A stretch of DNA of 64,000 nt from Pseudomonas gingeri. GTDB taxonomy: Bacteria > Pseudomonadota > Gammaproteobacteria > Pseudomonadales > Pseudomonadaceae. The stretch spans positions 1 to 64,000 of the forward strand of contig NZ_JACAOS010000019.1 in the NCBI RefSeq assembly GCF_013386165.1, written 5' to 3'. Below are positions 25,864 through 35,003 of the stretch, in pieces. Within the stretch, counting starts at the first letter, position 1. The number at the start of each line of letters is the position of its first letter. A model generated the notes under the pieces. That model saw nothing but the letters and a program-made list of their open reading frames with translations, searched no databases and was not told where the DNA came from. Both the position numbers and the translations under genes were made by a program.

Positions 25864-27234
25864 ATGCGTTGCCTGCTGTTCGCCTGTCTGTTGCTCAATA
25901 CCCTGCACGCCGCTGCCCTCGATCGTTTCCAGGTCGAGGGCTATCAATTGCCCAACGGCCTGCAGCTGCTGCTCAAACCCGGCAGCGAACGCGGCCATGT
26001 GGCGATCCGTCTGGTGGTGGGCGTCGGTTTCGACGACTTTTCATGCGCCGACAAGGAACTGCCGCACCTGCTCGAACACCTGTTGTTCAGTGGCGTCGAC
26101 GCCAGCGGCGAAGGCGGCCTGGAAGAACGCATGCAAGCCCTGGGCGGCGAGTGGAACGCCTTTACCAGCAACGCCGACACCACCTTTGTGATCGAGGCCC
26201 CGGCCGCGAACCAGCGCAAGATCCTCGACCTGCTGCTGGAGATCATCACCCGAACCCAACTCACCGACAGCGCCATCACCGCCGCCAAGCAGGTGGTGGA
26301 GCGCGAGGAGGGCGGCCATTATTCGCACTTGCAACGCTGGCTGGACAACCAGGACCTCGGCCACGGCGCCAGCAAGCAGTTGGCGGTGGAGCTGGGGCTC
26401 AAATGCGCCGAGCGCGCCGATGTCCAGCACCTGACCCGCGAACAGTTGGAGGCCGTGCGCAAGAACTGGTACGCGCCAAACAACATGACCCTGATCATGG
26501 TCGGCGAGCTTGATCGCCTGCTCCCGGCGTACCTGGACCGGGCCTTCGGCGCACTGGAGCCGATCGAACCCAATGACCACCTGCCGCTGCCGGAAATCCA
26601 TGACCAGGCCGCCGCCGCGCAACGCGAGCTGCCGCGAGGCTGGGTCGGTAACGGGGCGAAAATCCACTGGTTATTCCCGGAGCCGGTAGTGGAGGGTATG
26701 CCCGACGAAACCTTCGACCTGCTCAAGGATTATCTGGACTGGGCGCTGTATCGGCACTTGCGCCTGGACCACAGCCTCTCCTATGGGCCATGGAGCGAAC
26801 GCGAAGTGCTCGGCGGCGTCGGCTTTTTCAGCGTTAACGCCGATGTCGAGCGCGACAACCTGGACGAGGCCCGGCAGGTGCTGGAGCAGCTCACGACCCA
26901 GCTGCTGAAGGACGGGCTCGACCCGGCGACATTCGCCCGCCTGCAACAGGCCGCCATCGCCCGCCAGGCCTGGGCGGTGCAGGGCAACAGCGCTCTGGCC
27001 GATTACTACTGGGGAGCCTTGGGCGATTATGAGAACGGCCATTTTGCCGACCCGGCCCAGGCCCTGCGGGCGGTGACGCTGGAAGAGGCCAACCGGGCGC
27101 TGCATCAGTTGTTCAGCCAGCCGGGATACGTGCGGATCGAGAAGCCGCTGTTCAGTGAAGAACAGCTGATGGGGCTGGGCGCCGCCCTGGTGGGGTTGGT
27201 GCTGCTGGGCGGGTGGATTCGTCGTCGACGGTAA
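25864..27234 (+). CDS. M16-family zinc metallopeptidase with C-terminal membrane anchor
   Basis: A 456-residue protein with a signal peptide (ending near LHAAA). The inverted zinc motif HLLEH is at 68-72, in ELPHLLEHLLFSG, with the downstream EREEGGHYSH region that provides the third ligand. The two-domain M16 fold is complete. The C-terminus ends with one hydrophobic helix (LGAALVGLVLLGGWI) and RRRR, suggesting the domain is anchored in the inner membrane and faces the periplasm. ATG 25864 or 25858 are both possible. Substrates are unknown; some M16 proteins degrade signal peptides or unfolded polypeptides. Confidence 0.86.
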   Translation: MRCLLFACLLLNTLHAAALDRFQVEGYQLPNGLQLLLKPGSERGHVAIRLVVGVGFDDFSCADKELPHLLEHLLFSGVDASGEGGLEERMQALGGEWNAFTSNADTTFVIEAPAANQRKILDLLLEIITRTQLTDSAITAAKQVVEREEGGHYSHLQRWLDNQDLGHGASKQLAVELGLKCAERADVQHLTREQLEAVRKNWYAPNNMTLIMVGELDRLLPAYLDRAFGALEPIEPNDHLPLPEIHDQAAAAQRELPRGWVGNGAKIHWLFPEPVVEGMPDETFDLLKDYLDWALYRHLRLDHSLSYGPWSEREVLGGVGFFSVNADVERDNLDEARQVLEQLTTQLLKDGLDPATFARLQQAAIARQAWAVQGNSALADYYWGALGDYENGHFADPAQALRAVTLEEANRALHQLFSQPGYVRIEKPLFSEEQLMGLGAALVGLVLLGGWIRRRR

Positions 27235-27248
27235 ACCGCGTTATCGTT

Positions 27249-27272
27249 CATCGCGAGCAAGCTTGCTCCTAC
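27249..27272. repeat. Single REP sequence
   Basis: CATCGCGAGCAAGCTTGCTCCTAC is a lone half of the main REP family. It is 14 bases after the M16 gene stop. Confidence 0.8.
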
Positions 27273-27409
27273 AGTACGGTGTGAAAGCCAATTCTGCACA
27301 CGACACAAATCCTCGATTGCTCGCGATCGAGGACATCGGCAACACGACTAATCGCGCCTGAAACGGTATTGTGTCGCGATATTTCAACCGCCCGACTGTG
27401 AACCGCCGA

Positions 27410-28426
27410 ATGCCGAACTGGACCCTGCACATCCAACGCCTCCTCGCACTGATGAAGCGTTATCCAGGGGTGATCGCGGCCTTCGGTTTCTGCTCCGGTA
27501 TCGGCAGTTTCATCCTGGTCGATCGCCAGCAGAGCATGGCCAGCTGGGTCGCGGTAGTCCTGCTGGTGAGCTGGATCTGGTTGATGATGGAGAACGTCTT
27601 CACGCAATTTTTCAGCCGGGTGTTCAAGCGCGATATCCCCGAGCCGTTGCTGCGTTATGCGACGCAGATGATCCACCAGGAAAGCCTGTCCTTCGTCCTG
27701 CCGTTCTTTTTCATTACCACCACCTGGAACAGCGGCCAGCTGGTCTTCACCGGGCTGCTCGGCGCGGCGGCGCTGGTCTCGATCATCGACCCGCTGTACT
27801 ACGACTGGGTTTCGCCCAAGCGCTGGCTACTGCTGGGGCTGCATACCCTGACCCTGTTCGCCGCGCTGCTCACCGCGCTGCCGATCATTCTGCACCTGAC
27901 CACCGCCCAGAGTTACCAGCTGGCCCTGGGCACCGCCCTGCTGTTGTCGATCCCGAGCCTGGCGGTGAGCCTGCCACTGCGCAGTTGGCACGGTTGGCTG
28001 ATGCTGATCGGCGTGACCCTGGCGATCGGCAGCGCCGGCTGGTTCCTGCGTTCGTGGGTACCGCCGGCGACCTTGTGGATGAGCGCCGTCGCGGTCAGCA
28101 CCGAGTTGCAAGACCGCACGCCGGGCGAAGGCCTGGACGAAGTCACCACCAGCCAGGTGCGCAAGGATGGTCTCTACGCCTACACCGCGATCAATGCACC
28201 ACGGGGACTGGACGAGCGGATCTACCATGTCTGGCAGTTCAACGGTCAGGAGGTCGACCGTATCGCCCTGGATATCCATGGTGGGCGCAAGGAAGGTTAT
28301 CGCGCCTGGTCCCACAAGCAGAACTTCCCCGCCGACCCCACTGGCAAGTGGCAAGTACGGGTCCTTACCGAGGACGGCCAGATGCTCGGCGTGCTGCGCT
28401 TCGAGGTGAAGGACGCGCCTCACTAG
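27410..28426 (+). CDS. DUF5924/DUF2914 membrane protein
   Basis: A 338-residue protein: about seven membrane helices (residues 20-225), then a soluble C-terminal DUF2914 domain with GLYAYTAINAPRGLDERIYHVWQ and GKWQVRVLTEDGQMLGVLRFEV. The soluble domain should lie in the periplasm and looks like an immunoglobulin-like ligand or surface module. Function is unknown. The start is taken as ATG 27410; a GTG 13 codons upstream (27371) would add a polar segment. Followed by a 78-base gap and the Mla-like operon, which hints at an envelope role. Confidence 0.78.
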   Translation: MPNWTLHIQRLLALMKRYPGVIAAFGFCSGIGSFILVDRQQSMASWVAVVLLVSWIWLMMENVFTQFFSRVFKRDIPEPLLRYATQMIHQESLSFVLPFFFITTTWNSGQLVFTGLLGAAALVSIIDPLYYDWVSPKRWLLLGLHTLTLFAALLTALPIILHLTTAQSYQLALGTALLLSIPSLAVSLPLRSWHGWLMLIGVTLAIGSAGWFLRSWVPPATLWMSAVAVSTELQDRTPGEGLDEVTTSQVRKDGLYAYTAINAPRGLDERIYHVWQFNGQEVDRIALDIHGGRKEGYRAWSHKQNFPADPTGKWQVRVLTEDGQMLGVLRFEVKDAPH

Positions 28427-28504
28427 AGATCGGGGGCAAGATCGTGCTATTACAGTCGCCAGTATCAATGTCTGCTAGGCACGGAGCTTTCAATCATTAG
28501 CGCA

Positions 28505-29638
28505 ATGGCCGGTACCGCCCACCTGGACACCTCAAGCAGTCCTGCGCGCCTGCGGATCAGTGGTGACTGGACGCTGGCCCATTACGCCAACCTGAAACAG
28601 CGCGCCGCCCAGTTGCTTGGCCAATACGACGCCAGCACCAACATCGACCTCAATGACCTCGGCGCCCTCGATACCGCCGGTGCGTCACTGCTGGTGGAGC
28701 TGCTCGGCGCCGAACGCCTGAGCCGCTCGGCCGAACATCCGGACTGCCGCATCAGTGCCGCCGACCGCGCCCTGTTGCAGACCGTGTACTGCTCGCTGGC
28801 AGATTTCTGCGAACCGCTGCGCGAACCCGAAGAAGCGGCTGGCATCCAGGTGCTGGCGCGCATCGGCCGGGCCGTCGATACCGTCTGGCAGGACACCCTG
28901 CAACTGCTGGGCTTTATCGGCCTGATCATCGAAACCCTGGCCCGGGGGATTTTCAACCCCCGGCGCTGGCGCATCACCCCGACCGTCGCCCATATCGAAC
29001 AGACCGGCCTCGACGCCGCCCCCATCGTCGCCCTGCTGACCTTCCTGGTGGGCGCCGTGGTGGCGTTTCTCGGCGCCACGGTACTGAAAAGCTTTGGCGC
29101 CAGTATCTTTACCGTCGACCTGGTGGCGTTTTCCTTCCTGCGTGAGTTCGGCGTGCTGCTCACCGCCATCCTCATGGCCGGGCGCACCGCCAGCGCCTTC
29201 ACCGCGCAGATCGGCTCGATGAAGGCCAACGAAGAGATCGACGCCATTCGTACCCTGGGCCTGGACCCCATGGAATTGCTGGTGCTGCCCCGGGTCCTGG
29301 CCCTGCTGATCGCCCTGCCGATGCTGACCTTCCTCGCCATGCTCTGCGGGATTGTCGGCGGCGGCGTGGTCTGCGCCGTGGCCCTGGGGATCTCGCCGGC
29401 GATGTTCCTGTCGCTGTTGCAGGCCGATATCGGCGTCCAGCATTTCCTCGTCGGCATGGTCAAGGCACCGGTCTTCGCCTTCCTGATCGCCGCCGTCGGC
29501 TGCCTGGAAGGTTTCAAGGTCAGCGGCAGCGCCGAGTCAGTCGGTGCCCACACCACCTCCAGCGTGGTCCAGTCGATCTTTATCGTGATCGTGCTCGATG
29601 CCGTTGCCGCGCTGTTCTTCATGGAGATGGGCTGGTGA
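28505..29638 (+). CDS. MlaE-type lipid ABC transporter permease with N-terminal STAS domain
   Basis: A 377-residue protein that joins a STAS-like domain (residues 1-105; LNDLGALDTAGASLLVELLG) to an MlaE permease of about six helices (NPRRWRITPTVAHIEQTGLDAAPIV, ILMAGRTASAFTAQIGSMKANEEIDAIRTLG). In the Mla pathway MlaB is a separate STAS protein that steadies the ATPase; here it is fused to the permease, the usual layout of a second, Mla-like phospholipid system in pseudomonads. It heads a four-gene operon; its stop overlaps the next start. Confidence 0.9.
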   Translation: MAGTAHLDTSSSPARLRISGDWTLAHYANLKQRAAQLLGQYDASTNIDLNDLGALDTAGASLLVELLGAERLSRSAEHPDCRISAADRALLQTVYCSLADFCEPLREPEEAAGIQVLARIGRAVDTVWQDTLQLLGFIGLIIETLARGIFNPRRWRITPTVAHIEQTGLDAAPIVALLTFLVGAVVAFLGATVLKSFGASIFTVDLVAFSFLREFGVLLTAILMAGRTASAFTAQIGSMKANEEIDAIRTLGLDPMELLVLPRVLALLIALPMLTFLAMLCGIVGGGVVCAVALGISPAMFLSLLQADIGVQHFLVGMVKAPVFAFLIAAVGCLEGFKVSGSAESVGAHTTSSVVQSIFIVIVLDAVAALFFMEMGW

Positions 29639-30438
29639 GTCGACCGTCACGGGCGCCGAGCGAGGCGGTGATCGAAGTGCGCGGGCTGTGCAATCGCTTC
29701 GGCAGCCAGAGCGTCCACGAAAACCTCGACCTGGACCTCTATCGCGGCGAAATCCTCGCCGTGGTCGGTGGTTCCGGCAGCGGCAAGTCGGTGCTGCTGC
29801 GCAGCATCGTCGGCCTGCGCAAACCCAGTGAGGGCAGCGTCCGGGTGTTCGGTCAGGACTTGCGCAGCCTCTCGGAACAGGCCCGTTCCCAGGTCGAGCG
29901 GCGTTTCGGCGTGCTGTTTCAGAAAGGCGCGCTGTTTTCCTCGCTGACGGTCACCGAGAACGTCGCCCTGCCGTTGATCGAACACGCCGGCCTCAGTCGG
30001 CGCGATGCCGAGCACCTGGCGGCGGTCAAGCTGGCCCTGGCCGGCCTGCCGCTGTCGGCCGCCAACAAATACCCAGCGTCGCTGTCCGGCGGCATGATCA
30101 AGCGTGCCGCCCTGGCCCGTGCCCTGGCCCTGGACCCGGACATCCTGTTTCTCGACGAACCCACCGCCGGCCTCGACCCCATCGGCGCGGCGGCCTTCGA
30201 CCAACTGATCCTGACCCTGCGCGATGCCCTGGGCCTGAGCGTGTTCCTAGTCACCCACGATCTCGACACCCTCTACACCATCACCGACCGGGTCGCGGTG
30301 CTGGCACAGAAAAAGGTATTGGTGGCCGATGCCATCGACCGGGTCGCCGACACCGACGACCCGTGGATTCACGAATACTTCCATGGCCCGCGTGGCCGCG
30401 CCGCATTTGACGCGGTAACCCCGCACAAGGAGGGATGA
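29635..30438 (+). CDS. MlaF-type ABC transporter ATPase
   Basis: A 267-residue ATPase with Walker A GGSGSGKS at 45-52, LSGGMIKRAALARALA as signature, and ILFLDEPTAGLDPIG as Walker B. The signature with GGM and the HDLDTLYTITDRVAVL helix fit the lipid-type Mkl/MlaF branch. The GTG start at 29635 overlaps the permease stop by four bases. It should drive the inner-membrane permease for intermembrane lipid movement. The direction of transport cannot be told from sequence. Confidence 0.92.
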   Translation: MSRPSRAPSEAVIEVRGLCNRFGSQSVHENLDLDLYRGEILAVVGGSGSGKSVLLRSIVGLRKPSEGSVRVFGQDLRSLSEQARSQVERRFGVLFQKGALFSSLTVTENVALPLIEHAGLSRRDAEHLAAVKLALAGLPLSAANKYPASLSGGMIKRAALARALALDPDILFLDEPTAGLDPIGAAAFDQLILTLRDALGLSVFLVTHDLDTLYTITDRVAVLAQKKVLVADAIDRVADTDDPWIHEYFHGPRGRAAFDAVTPHKEG

Positions 30439-30439
30439 G

Positions 30440-31378
30440 ATGGAAACCCGTGCCCATCATGTGATGATCGGCCTGTTCAGTGTGCTGGTGGTCGTGGCCG
30501 CGTTGCTGTTCGGCCTGTGGCTGGCCAAGTCCAGTGTCGACACCGCGTTCAAGGACTATGAGGTGGTGTTCAATGAGGCGGTCAGCGGCCTGTCCAAGGG
30601 CAGCCCGGTGCAGTACAGCGGGATCAAGGTCGGTGACGTGCTGCAACTGAGCCTCGACCCGAAAGACCCACGCCGCGTGCTGGCGCGCATCCGTCTGACC
30701 GGCGACACGCCGATCAAGGAAGACACCCGGGCCAAGCTGGCCCTGACCGGGATCACCGGCACCTCGTTGATCCAGCTCAGCGACGGCACGCCGCAGAGTC
30801 CCGAGCTCAAGGGCAAGGACGGCAACCTGCCGCAGATCATCGCTTCACCATCGCCGATCTCGCGCCTGCTCAACGACAGCAACGACCTGATGAGCGGGAT
30901 CAATCTGCTGCTGCACAACGCCAACGAAATGTTCTCGCAGAAAAATGTCGGTCAGGTCAGCCAGACCCTGGAAAACCTCCAGCAGGCCACCGGGGCCATT
31001 GCCGGCCAACGTGACGATATCCGCCAGACCCTGAAGCAGATGACCCAGGTCAGCAAGCAGGTGAGCGCCACCCTGGAACAGACCACCGCGCTGATGCGCA
31101 ACGCCAATGGCCTGCTCGACAACCAGGGCAAGCAAGCCTTCGGCAGCGCCGAACGGGCCATGCAATCCCTGGAGCTGAGCACCGCGACTCTCAATACCCT
31201 GCTGAGCAACAACCAGGATTCGCTCAACAGTGGCTTGCAGGGCATGAATGAACTGGCCCCGACGATCCGCGAACTGCGTGACACCCTCAGTTCCCTGCGC
31301 ACCATCTCCAAGCGCCTGGACGCCAACCCCAGCGGCTACTTGCTGGGCCGTGACAAGAACAAGGAATTCACCCCATGA
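30440..31378 (+). CDS. MlaD-type MCE domain protein
   Basis: A 312-residue protein with one N-terminal membrane helix (HHVMIGLFSVLVVVAALLFGLWLA) and an MCE domain at about 40-120 (FNEAVSGLSKGSPVQYSGIKVGDVLQL). A long helical region of heptad character follows, with many repeats of Gln and Asn, such as LEQTTALMRNANGLLDNQGKQAF. It is the periplasmic lipid-binding partner of the preceding permease and ATPase; MCE rings form tubes between membranes. It starts 1 base after the ATPase stop and overlaps the next gene by four bases. Confidence 0.92.
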   Translation: METRAHHVMIGLFSVLVVVAALLFGLWLAKSSVDTAFKDYEVVFNEAVSGLSKGSPVQYSGIKVGDVLQLSLDPKDPRRVLARIRLTGDTPIKEDTRAKLALTGITGTSLIQLSDGTPQSPELKGKDGNLPQIIASPSPISRLLNDSNDLMSGINLLLHNANEMFSQKNVGQVSQTLENLQQATGAIAGQRDDIRQTLKQMTQVSKQVSATLEQTTALMRNANGLLDNQGKQAFGSAERAMQSLELSTATLNTLLSNNQDSLNSGLQGMNELAPTIRELRDTLSSLRTISKRLDANPSGYLLGRDKNKEFTP

Positions 31379-32007
31379 GGCGTACCCCTCGTGTATTGAG
31401 CCAGTTGACCCTGGTTGTCGGCCTGGCCTTGAGCAGTGCCTGCTCGATCCTGCCCCAGGCCGACCCGGCGGATGTCTATCGCCTGCCGACGGCGCAGAAC
31501 AGCATTCCGGCGCCCAACAGCCTGCCGGTCAACTGGTCGTTGCGCATTGCCAAGCCGATTGCCAGTGACGCCTTGAACAGCCCGAGTATCGCCGTGGTGC
31601 CCCAGGGCGACCTGATCAGCCACTACAAGGCCTCACGCTGGAGCGATCCGGCGCCGGTGCTGCTGCGCAACCGGATCCTCGATGCCTTCCAGCGCGACGG
31701 TCGGGTCCGGCTGCTGAGCACCGACGACAGCAACCTGCAGGCGGATTTCGAACTGGGGGGCGAGTTGCAGGCGTTCCAGACCGAATACCGGGGGCAGGGG
31801 GCTGAAGTGGTGATCCGCTTCGATGCGCGGATGGTCCGCGCCATTGACCAGCGGATCCTCGCCAGCCGGCGCTTTGAAGTGCGCCAGCCGATCAGTGACA
31901 AGCAAGTGCCCGGCGTGGTCGCGGGCTTCGGCCAGGCCGGCGACAAGCTGATGACGCAGATGATCGACTGGGCGGTGCGGCAAGGCGAGGCTTCGGCGAA
32001 ACGCTGA
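31375..32007 (+). CDS. ABC-type transport auxiliary lipoprotein (PqiC/YmbA-like)
   Basis: A 210-residue lipoprotein: the signal ends in a lipobox (LSSAC), followed by VYRLPTAQ. The domain matches the auxiliary lipoprotein family that caps MCE systems at the outer membrane. The conserved segment WSDPAPVLLRNRILDAF is present. As last gene of the Mla-like operon, it completes an inner-to-outer membrane lipid path. It overlaps the MCE gene by four bases. A REPIN of the second type follows 6 bases after the stop. Confidence 0.88.
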   Translation: MRRTPRVLSQLTLVVGLALSSACSILPQADPADVYRLPTAQNSIPAPNSLPVNWSLRIAKPIASDALNSPSIAVVPQGDLISHYKASRWSDPAPVLLRNRILDAFQRDGRVRLLSTDDSNLQADFELGGELQAFQTEYRGQGAEVVIRFDARMVRAIDQRILASRRFEVRQPISDKQVPGVVAGFGQAGDKLMTQMIDWAVRQGEASAKR

Positions 32008-32013
32008 AGGCCT

Positions 32014-32105
32014 TATCGCTGGCAAGCCAGCTCCTACAGGGTTCCGGGCTTGGCGATAGGTGGCGGCGAGACACCGACCTGTGGGAGCTGGCTTGCCGGC
32101 GATGG
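32014..32105. repeat. REPIN of the second REP type
   Basis: TATCGCTGGCAAGCCAGCTCC (32014-32037) and GTGGGAGCTGGCTTGCCGGCGATGG (32081-32105) are inverted copies of a REP type whose stem is CTGGCAAGCCAG. The isolated element at 421-446 belongs to the same type. Confidence 0.88.
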
Positions 32106-32147
32106 CGGCGGTGAATCTTGCATCGCAACCACCGGCAAGCGCAGGTT

Positions 32148-33377
32148 TCAGCCGAAGAACCAGTAGCAGACCCCGATTGCCGCCACGACACCTGCCAATT
32201 CCGCCAGCAAGGCGCAGCCCACCGCGTGGCGCGCCCGCTGGATATTCACCGCACCGAAATACACCGCCAACACATAGAAGGTGGTTTCGGTGCTGCCCTG
32301 GATAGTCGCCGCCACCAGCGCCGGGAAGCTGTCCACGCCCTGGGTCTTCATGGTTTCGATCAGCATGGCCCGCGCCGCACTGCCCGAGAATGGCTTGACC
32401 ATCGCCGTTGGCAAGGCATCGACGAAGCGCGTGTCCCAACCGGCCCACTGCACCAGGTGACGAATGCCGTCGAGGCCAAAATCCAGTGCCCCGGAAGCCC
32501 GCAACACACCAATCGCACAGAGCATCGCCACCAGGTACGGCAGCAGGTTCTTGGCGACATCGAAGCCCTCTTTCGCCCCTTCGACAAAGGCCTCGTAGAC
32601 CTTCACCTTGCGCAACGCACCAATGACCAGGAACAGCATGATCAGGCCGAACAACGTCAGGTTGCCGAGAATCGACGACAGGTTGGCCAACGCCGCAGCC
32701 GACAACCCGGCCAGCACGGCCATGAATCCGCCCAGCATCAACGCGCCGGGAATCAGGTAGGCCAGCACCACCGGGTCCCACAGGCGCAGGCGCTGCATCA
32801 CCGCCACCGACAGCAGGCCGACCAGGCTCGAAGCGCAGGTGGCCAGGAGGATCGGCAAAAACACCAGGGTCGGGTCCACCGCGCCTTGCTGGGCGCGGTA
32901 CATGAAGATGGTCACCGGCAACAGGGTCAGGGACGAGGCGTTGAGCACCAGGAACAGAATCTGCGCATTACTCGCCACGGTCTGGCTCGGGTTGAGCTCC
33001 TGCAGGGAGCGCATGGCCTTGAGGCCGATGGGCGTGGCGGCGTTATCCAGGCCCAGGGCGTTGGCGGCGAAGTTCAGGGTGATCAGGCCGATGGCCGGGT
33101 GACCGCGCGGCACCTCCGGCATCAGGCGGCTGAACAACGGGCCCAGGGCCTTGGCCAGCCAGTCGACGATCCCGGCCTTTTCGGCGATCCGCAGAAAGCC
33201 AAGCCAGAGGGTCAGGGTGCCGAACAGCAGCACCATCACATCCACCGACAGCTTGGCCATGGCGAAGATGCTTTCCACCATCGCGGCAAAGATCGCGTGA
33301 TTGCCAGCCACCAGCCACTGAGCCAGCGCCGAAACGGTCGCCACCACGAAAAAGCCAAGCCACAGGCCATTGAGCAT
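32148..33377 (-). CDS. Nucleoside-recognition (Gate) domain protein, SpmA/SpmB-like fusion
   Basis: A 409-residue membrane protein with about ten helices. It holds two nucleoside-recognition (Gate) halves that look like spore maturation proteins A and B joined. LNFAANALGLDNAATPIGLKAM is the SpmA-like half; STETTFYVLAVYFGAVNI the SpmB-like half. In non-sporulating bacteria the role of this fusion is unknown; a small-molecule transporter is likely. It starts near 33377, downstream of the gltP terminator and transcribed the same way. Confidence 0.88.
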   Translation of the reverse strand: MLNGLWLGFFVVATVSALAQWLVAGNHAIFAAMVESIFAMAKLSVDVMVLLFGTLTLWLGFLRIAEKAGIVDWLAKALGPLFSRLMPEVPRGHPAIGLITLNFAANALGLDNAATPIGLKAMRSLQELNPSQTVASNAQILFLVLNASSLTLLPVTIFMYRAQQGAVDPTLVFLPILLATCASSLVGLLSVAVMQRLRLWDPVVLAYLIPGALMLGGFMAVLAGLSAAALANLSSILGNLTLFGLIMLFLVIGALRKVKVYEAFVEGAKEGFDVAKNLLPYLVAMLCAIGVLRASGALDFGLDGIRHLVQWAGWDTRFVDALPTAMVKPFSGSAARAMLIETMKTQGVDSFPALVAATIQGSTETTFYVLAVYFGAVNIQRARHAVGCALLAELAGVVAAIGVCYWFFG

Positions 33378-33428
33378 CGGGAAAACTCCTTGAAGATGCG
33401 GCGAATGATAGCGGTCGGGCCAGAAACA

Positions 33429-33455
33429 ACAAACCCCGGAAAGTCCGGGGTTTGT
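33429..33455 (-). terminator. Rho-independent terminator of gltP
   Basis: AAACCCCGGA and TCCGGGGTTT form a perfect ten-pair stem at 33431-33453. On the minus strand it is followed by GTTGTTTCTG. It lies 48 bases downstream of gltP and could also act on plus-strand readthrough. Confidence 0.85.
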
Positions 33456-33500
33456 CTGGAGTAGCGATCAGCCTTTGGAAGCTTCGCCCGTCGGCAGCGG

Positions 33501-34799
33501 TTACTTGCTGCGCCAGTGCGGCAAGGAGTTCCAGTAGCGCTCACCCTTGGCATCGTCGTACAGGCCTTCCCAGCGGGAAATCACCAGCACGGCCAGGGCG
33601 TTGCCGATCACGTTCAGGGCGGTACGCGCCATGTCCATGATCCGATCGACACCGGCGATAAAGGCCAGGCCTTCCAGCGGAATGCCGACGCTGCCCAGGG
33701 TCGCCAGCAAGACCACGAAGGACACGCCCGGCACCCCGGCGATCCCCTTGGAGGTCACCATCAGGGTCAGCACCAGGAGCAACTGCTGGCTGATGGACAG
33801 ATCGATGCCGTAGAGCTGGGCAATGAAGATCGCCGCGATGCTCTGGTACAGGGTCGAACCGTCGAGGTTGAAGGAGTAGCCGGTCGGCACCACGAAGCTG
33901 CAAATGGCTTTCGGCGCGCCATAGGCTTCCATCTTCTCGATCACCCGTGGCAACACGGTTTCGGAACTGGCGGTGGAGTAGGCCAGCACCAGTTCTTCCT
34001 TGAAGATGCGCATCAGCTTGATCACCGAGAAGCCGAACAGACGGGCTACCAGGCCAAGCACGGCAAAGGCGAAGAACAGGATGGCGGCGTAGACCAGCAG
34101 CACCAGCTTGGCCAGCGGCAGCAAGGACGCGAAGCCGAAACTGGCGACGGTCACCGCGATCAGGGCGAATACACCGATCGGCGCGTAGTTCATGATCATG
34201 TGGGTGACCTTGAACATGCTTTCCGAGACGCCCTGGAACATCTTCACCAGCGGGTCGCGCAACTCGGCTTGCAAGCTCGACAGGCCCAGGCCGAAGAGCA
34301 CCGAGAAGAAGATGATCGGCAGCATTTCACCGCGAGCCATGGCGGCAAAGATATTGGAAGGAATCAGGTTGAGGATGGTTTCGATAAACGCATGCTCATG
34401 CTGCACTTCCGCGGCGGTAGCCTTGTACTTGGAGATATCCACCGTGCCCAGGGTGCTCATGTCGATGCCCGAGCCCGGGTGGAACACGTTGGCCAGCAAC
34501 AGGCCGACCACAATGGCGATGGTGGTGACGATCTCGAAGTAGACGATGGTCTTGAGGCCGATACGCCCCAGCTTCTTGGCGTCGCCGACGCCGGCAATAC
34601 CGACCACCAGCGAGGAAATGACAATCGGGATGACGATCATCTTGATCAGGCGGATAAAGATATCGCCTGCCGGTTGCAGGACGTTGCCGATCCACCAGGC
34701 CTTCTCGGCGCTGAAATGGTTGAGCAGCGCGCCCACGGTGATCCCCAGTACCAGACCGATAAGGATCTGCCAGGCGAGGCTGAGCTTTGCCTTCTTCAT
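33501..34799 (-). CDS. gltP: Dicarboxylate/amino-acid:cation symporter (proton-glutamate type)
   Basis: A 432-residue protein of the DAACS family with eight membrane helices and two re-entrant loops. The family motifs are clear: LAYSTASSETVLPRVIEKM (serine-rich loop) and VVPTGYSFNLDGSTLYQ, then GIAGVPGVSFVVLLATL. It takes up glutamate/aspartate with protons or sodium. Position next to the algB region matches gltP in P. aeruginosa. It is monocistronic with its own terminator. DctA-like substrate choice (succinate) cannot be fully ruled out. Confidence 0.86.
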   Translation of the reverse strand: MKKAKLSLAWQILIGLVLGITVGALLNHFSAEKAWWIGNVLQPAGDIFIRLIKMIVIPIVISSLVVGIAGVGDAKKLGRIGLKTIVYFEIVTTIAIVVGLLLANVFHPGSGIDMSTLGTVDISKYKATAAEVQHEHAFIETILNLIPSNIFAAMARGEMLPIIFFSVLFGLGLSSLQAELRDPLVKMFQGVSESMFKVTHMIMNYAPIGVFALIAVTVASFGFASLLPLAKLVLLVYAAILFFAFAVLGLVARLFGFSVIKLMRIFKEELVLAYSTASSETVLPRVIEKMEAYGAPKAICSFVVPTGYSFNLDGSTLYQSIAAIFIAQLYGIDLSISQQLLLVLTLMVTSKGIAGVPGVSFVVLLATLGSVGIPLEGLAFIAGVDRIMDMARTALNVIGNALAVLVISRWEGLYDDAKGERYWNSLPHWRSK

Positions 34800-34986
34800 G
34801 TCGTTACCCTTGCTTCAAGTGGAGTCGGACAGAAGCCCTCACCGTTGCGCTTGCGCAGCCCCGGAAGCGGCACCTGTCCCCCATGGAAGGTCATCGCCCA
34901 CCAGCCTGATGGCTTTTTGGCAGGCGAAAAAAGGCGCAACTATTCCCATGCAAGGGGGGGACGTCTAATGCCGTAAACGCCTACCC

Positions 34987-35003
34987 CATGCCGAATCGGC
35001 ATG
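34987..35003. promoter_or_regulatory. 17-bp palindrome upstream of gltP
   Basis: CATGCCGA-A-TCGGCATG is a perfect eight-base-arm palindrome about 190 bases upstream of the gltP start. It could be an operator for an unknown regulator or an upstream activator site. The rest of 34800-35326 shows no supported gene. Confidence 0.4.

Noticed and set aside
32118..33464. A 448-codon plus-strand frame opposite the SpmA/SpmB-like gene, and a similar 486-codon frame opposite gltP
   Set aside because: Both are His/Gln/Arg-rich mirror frames with no motif. The real genes are typical membrane proteins.
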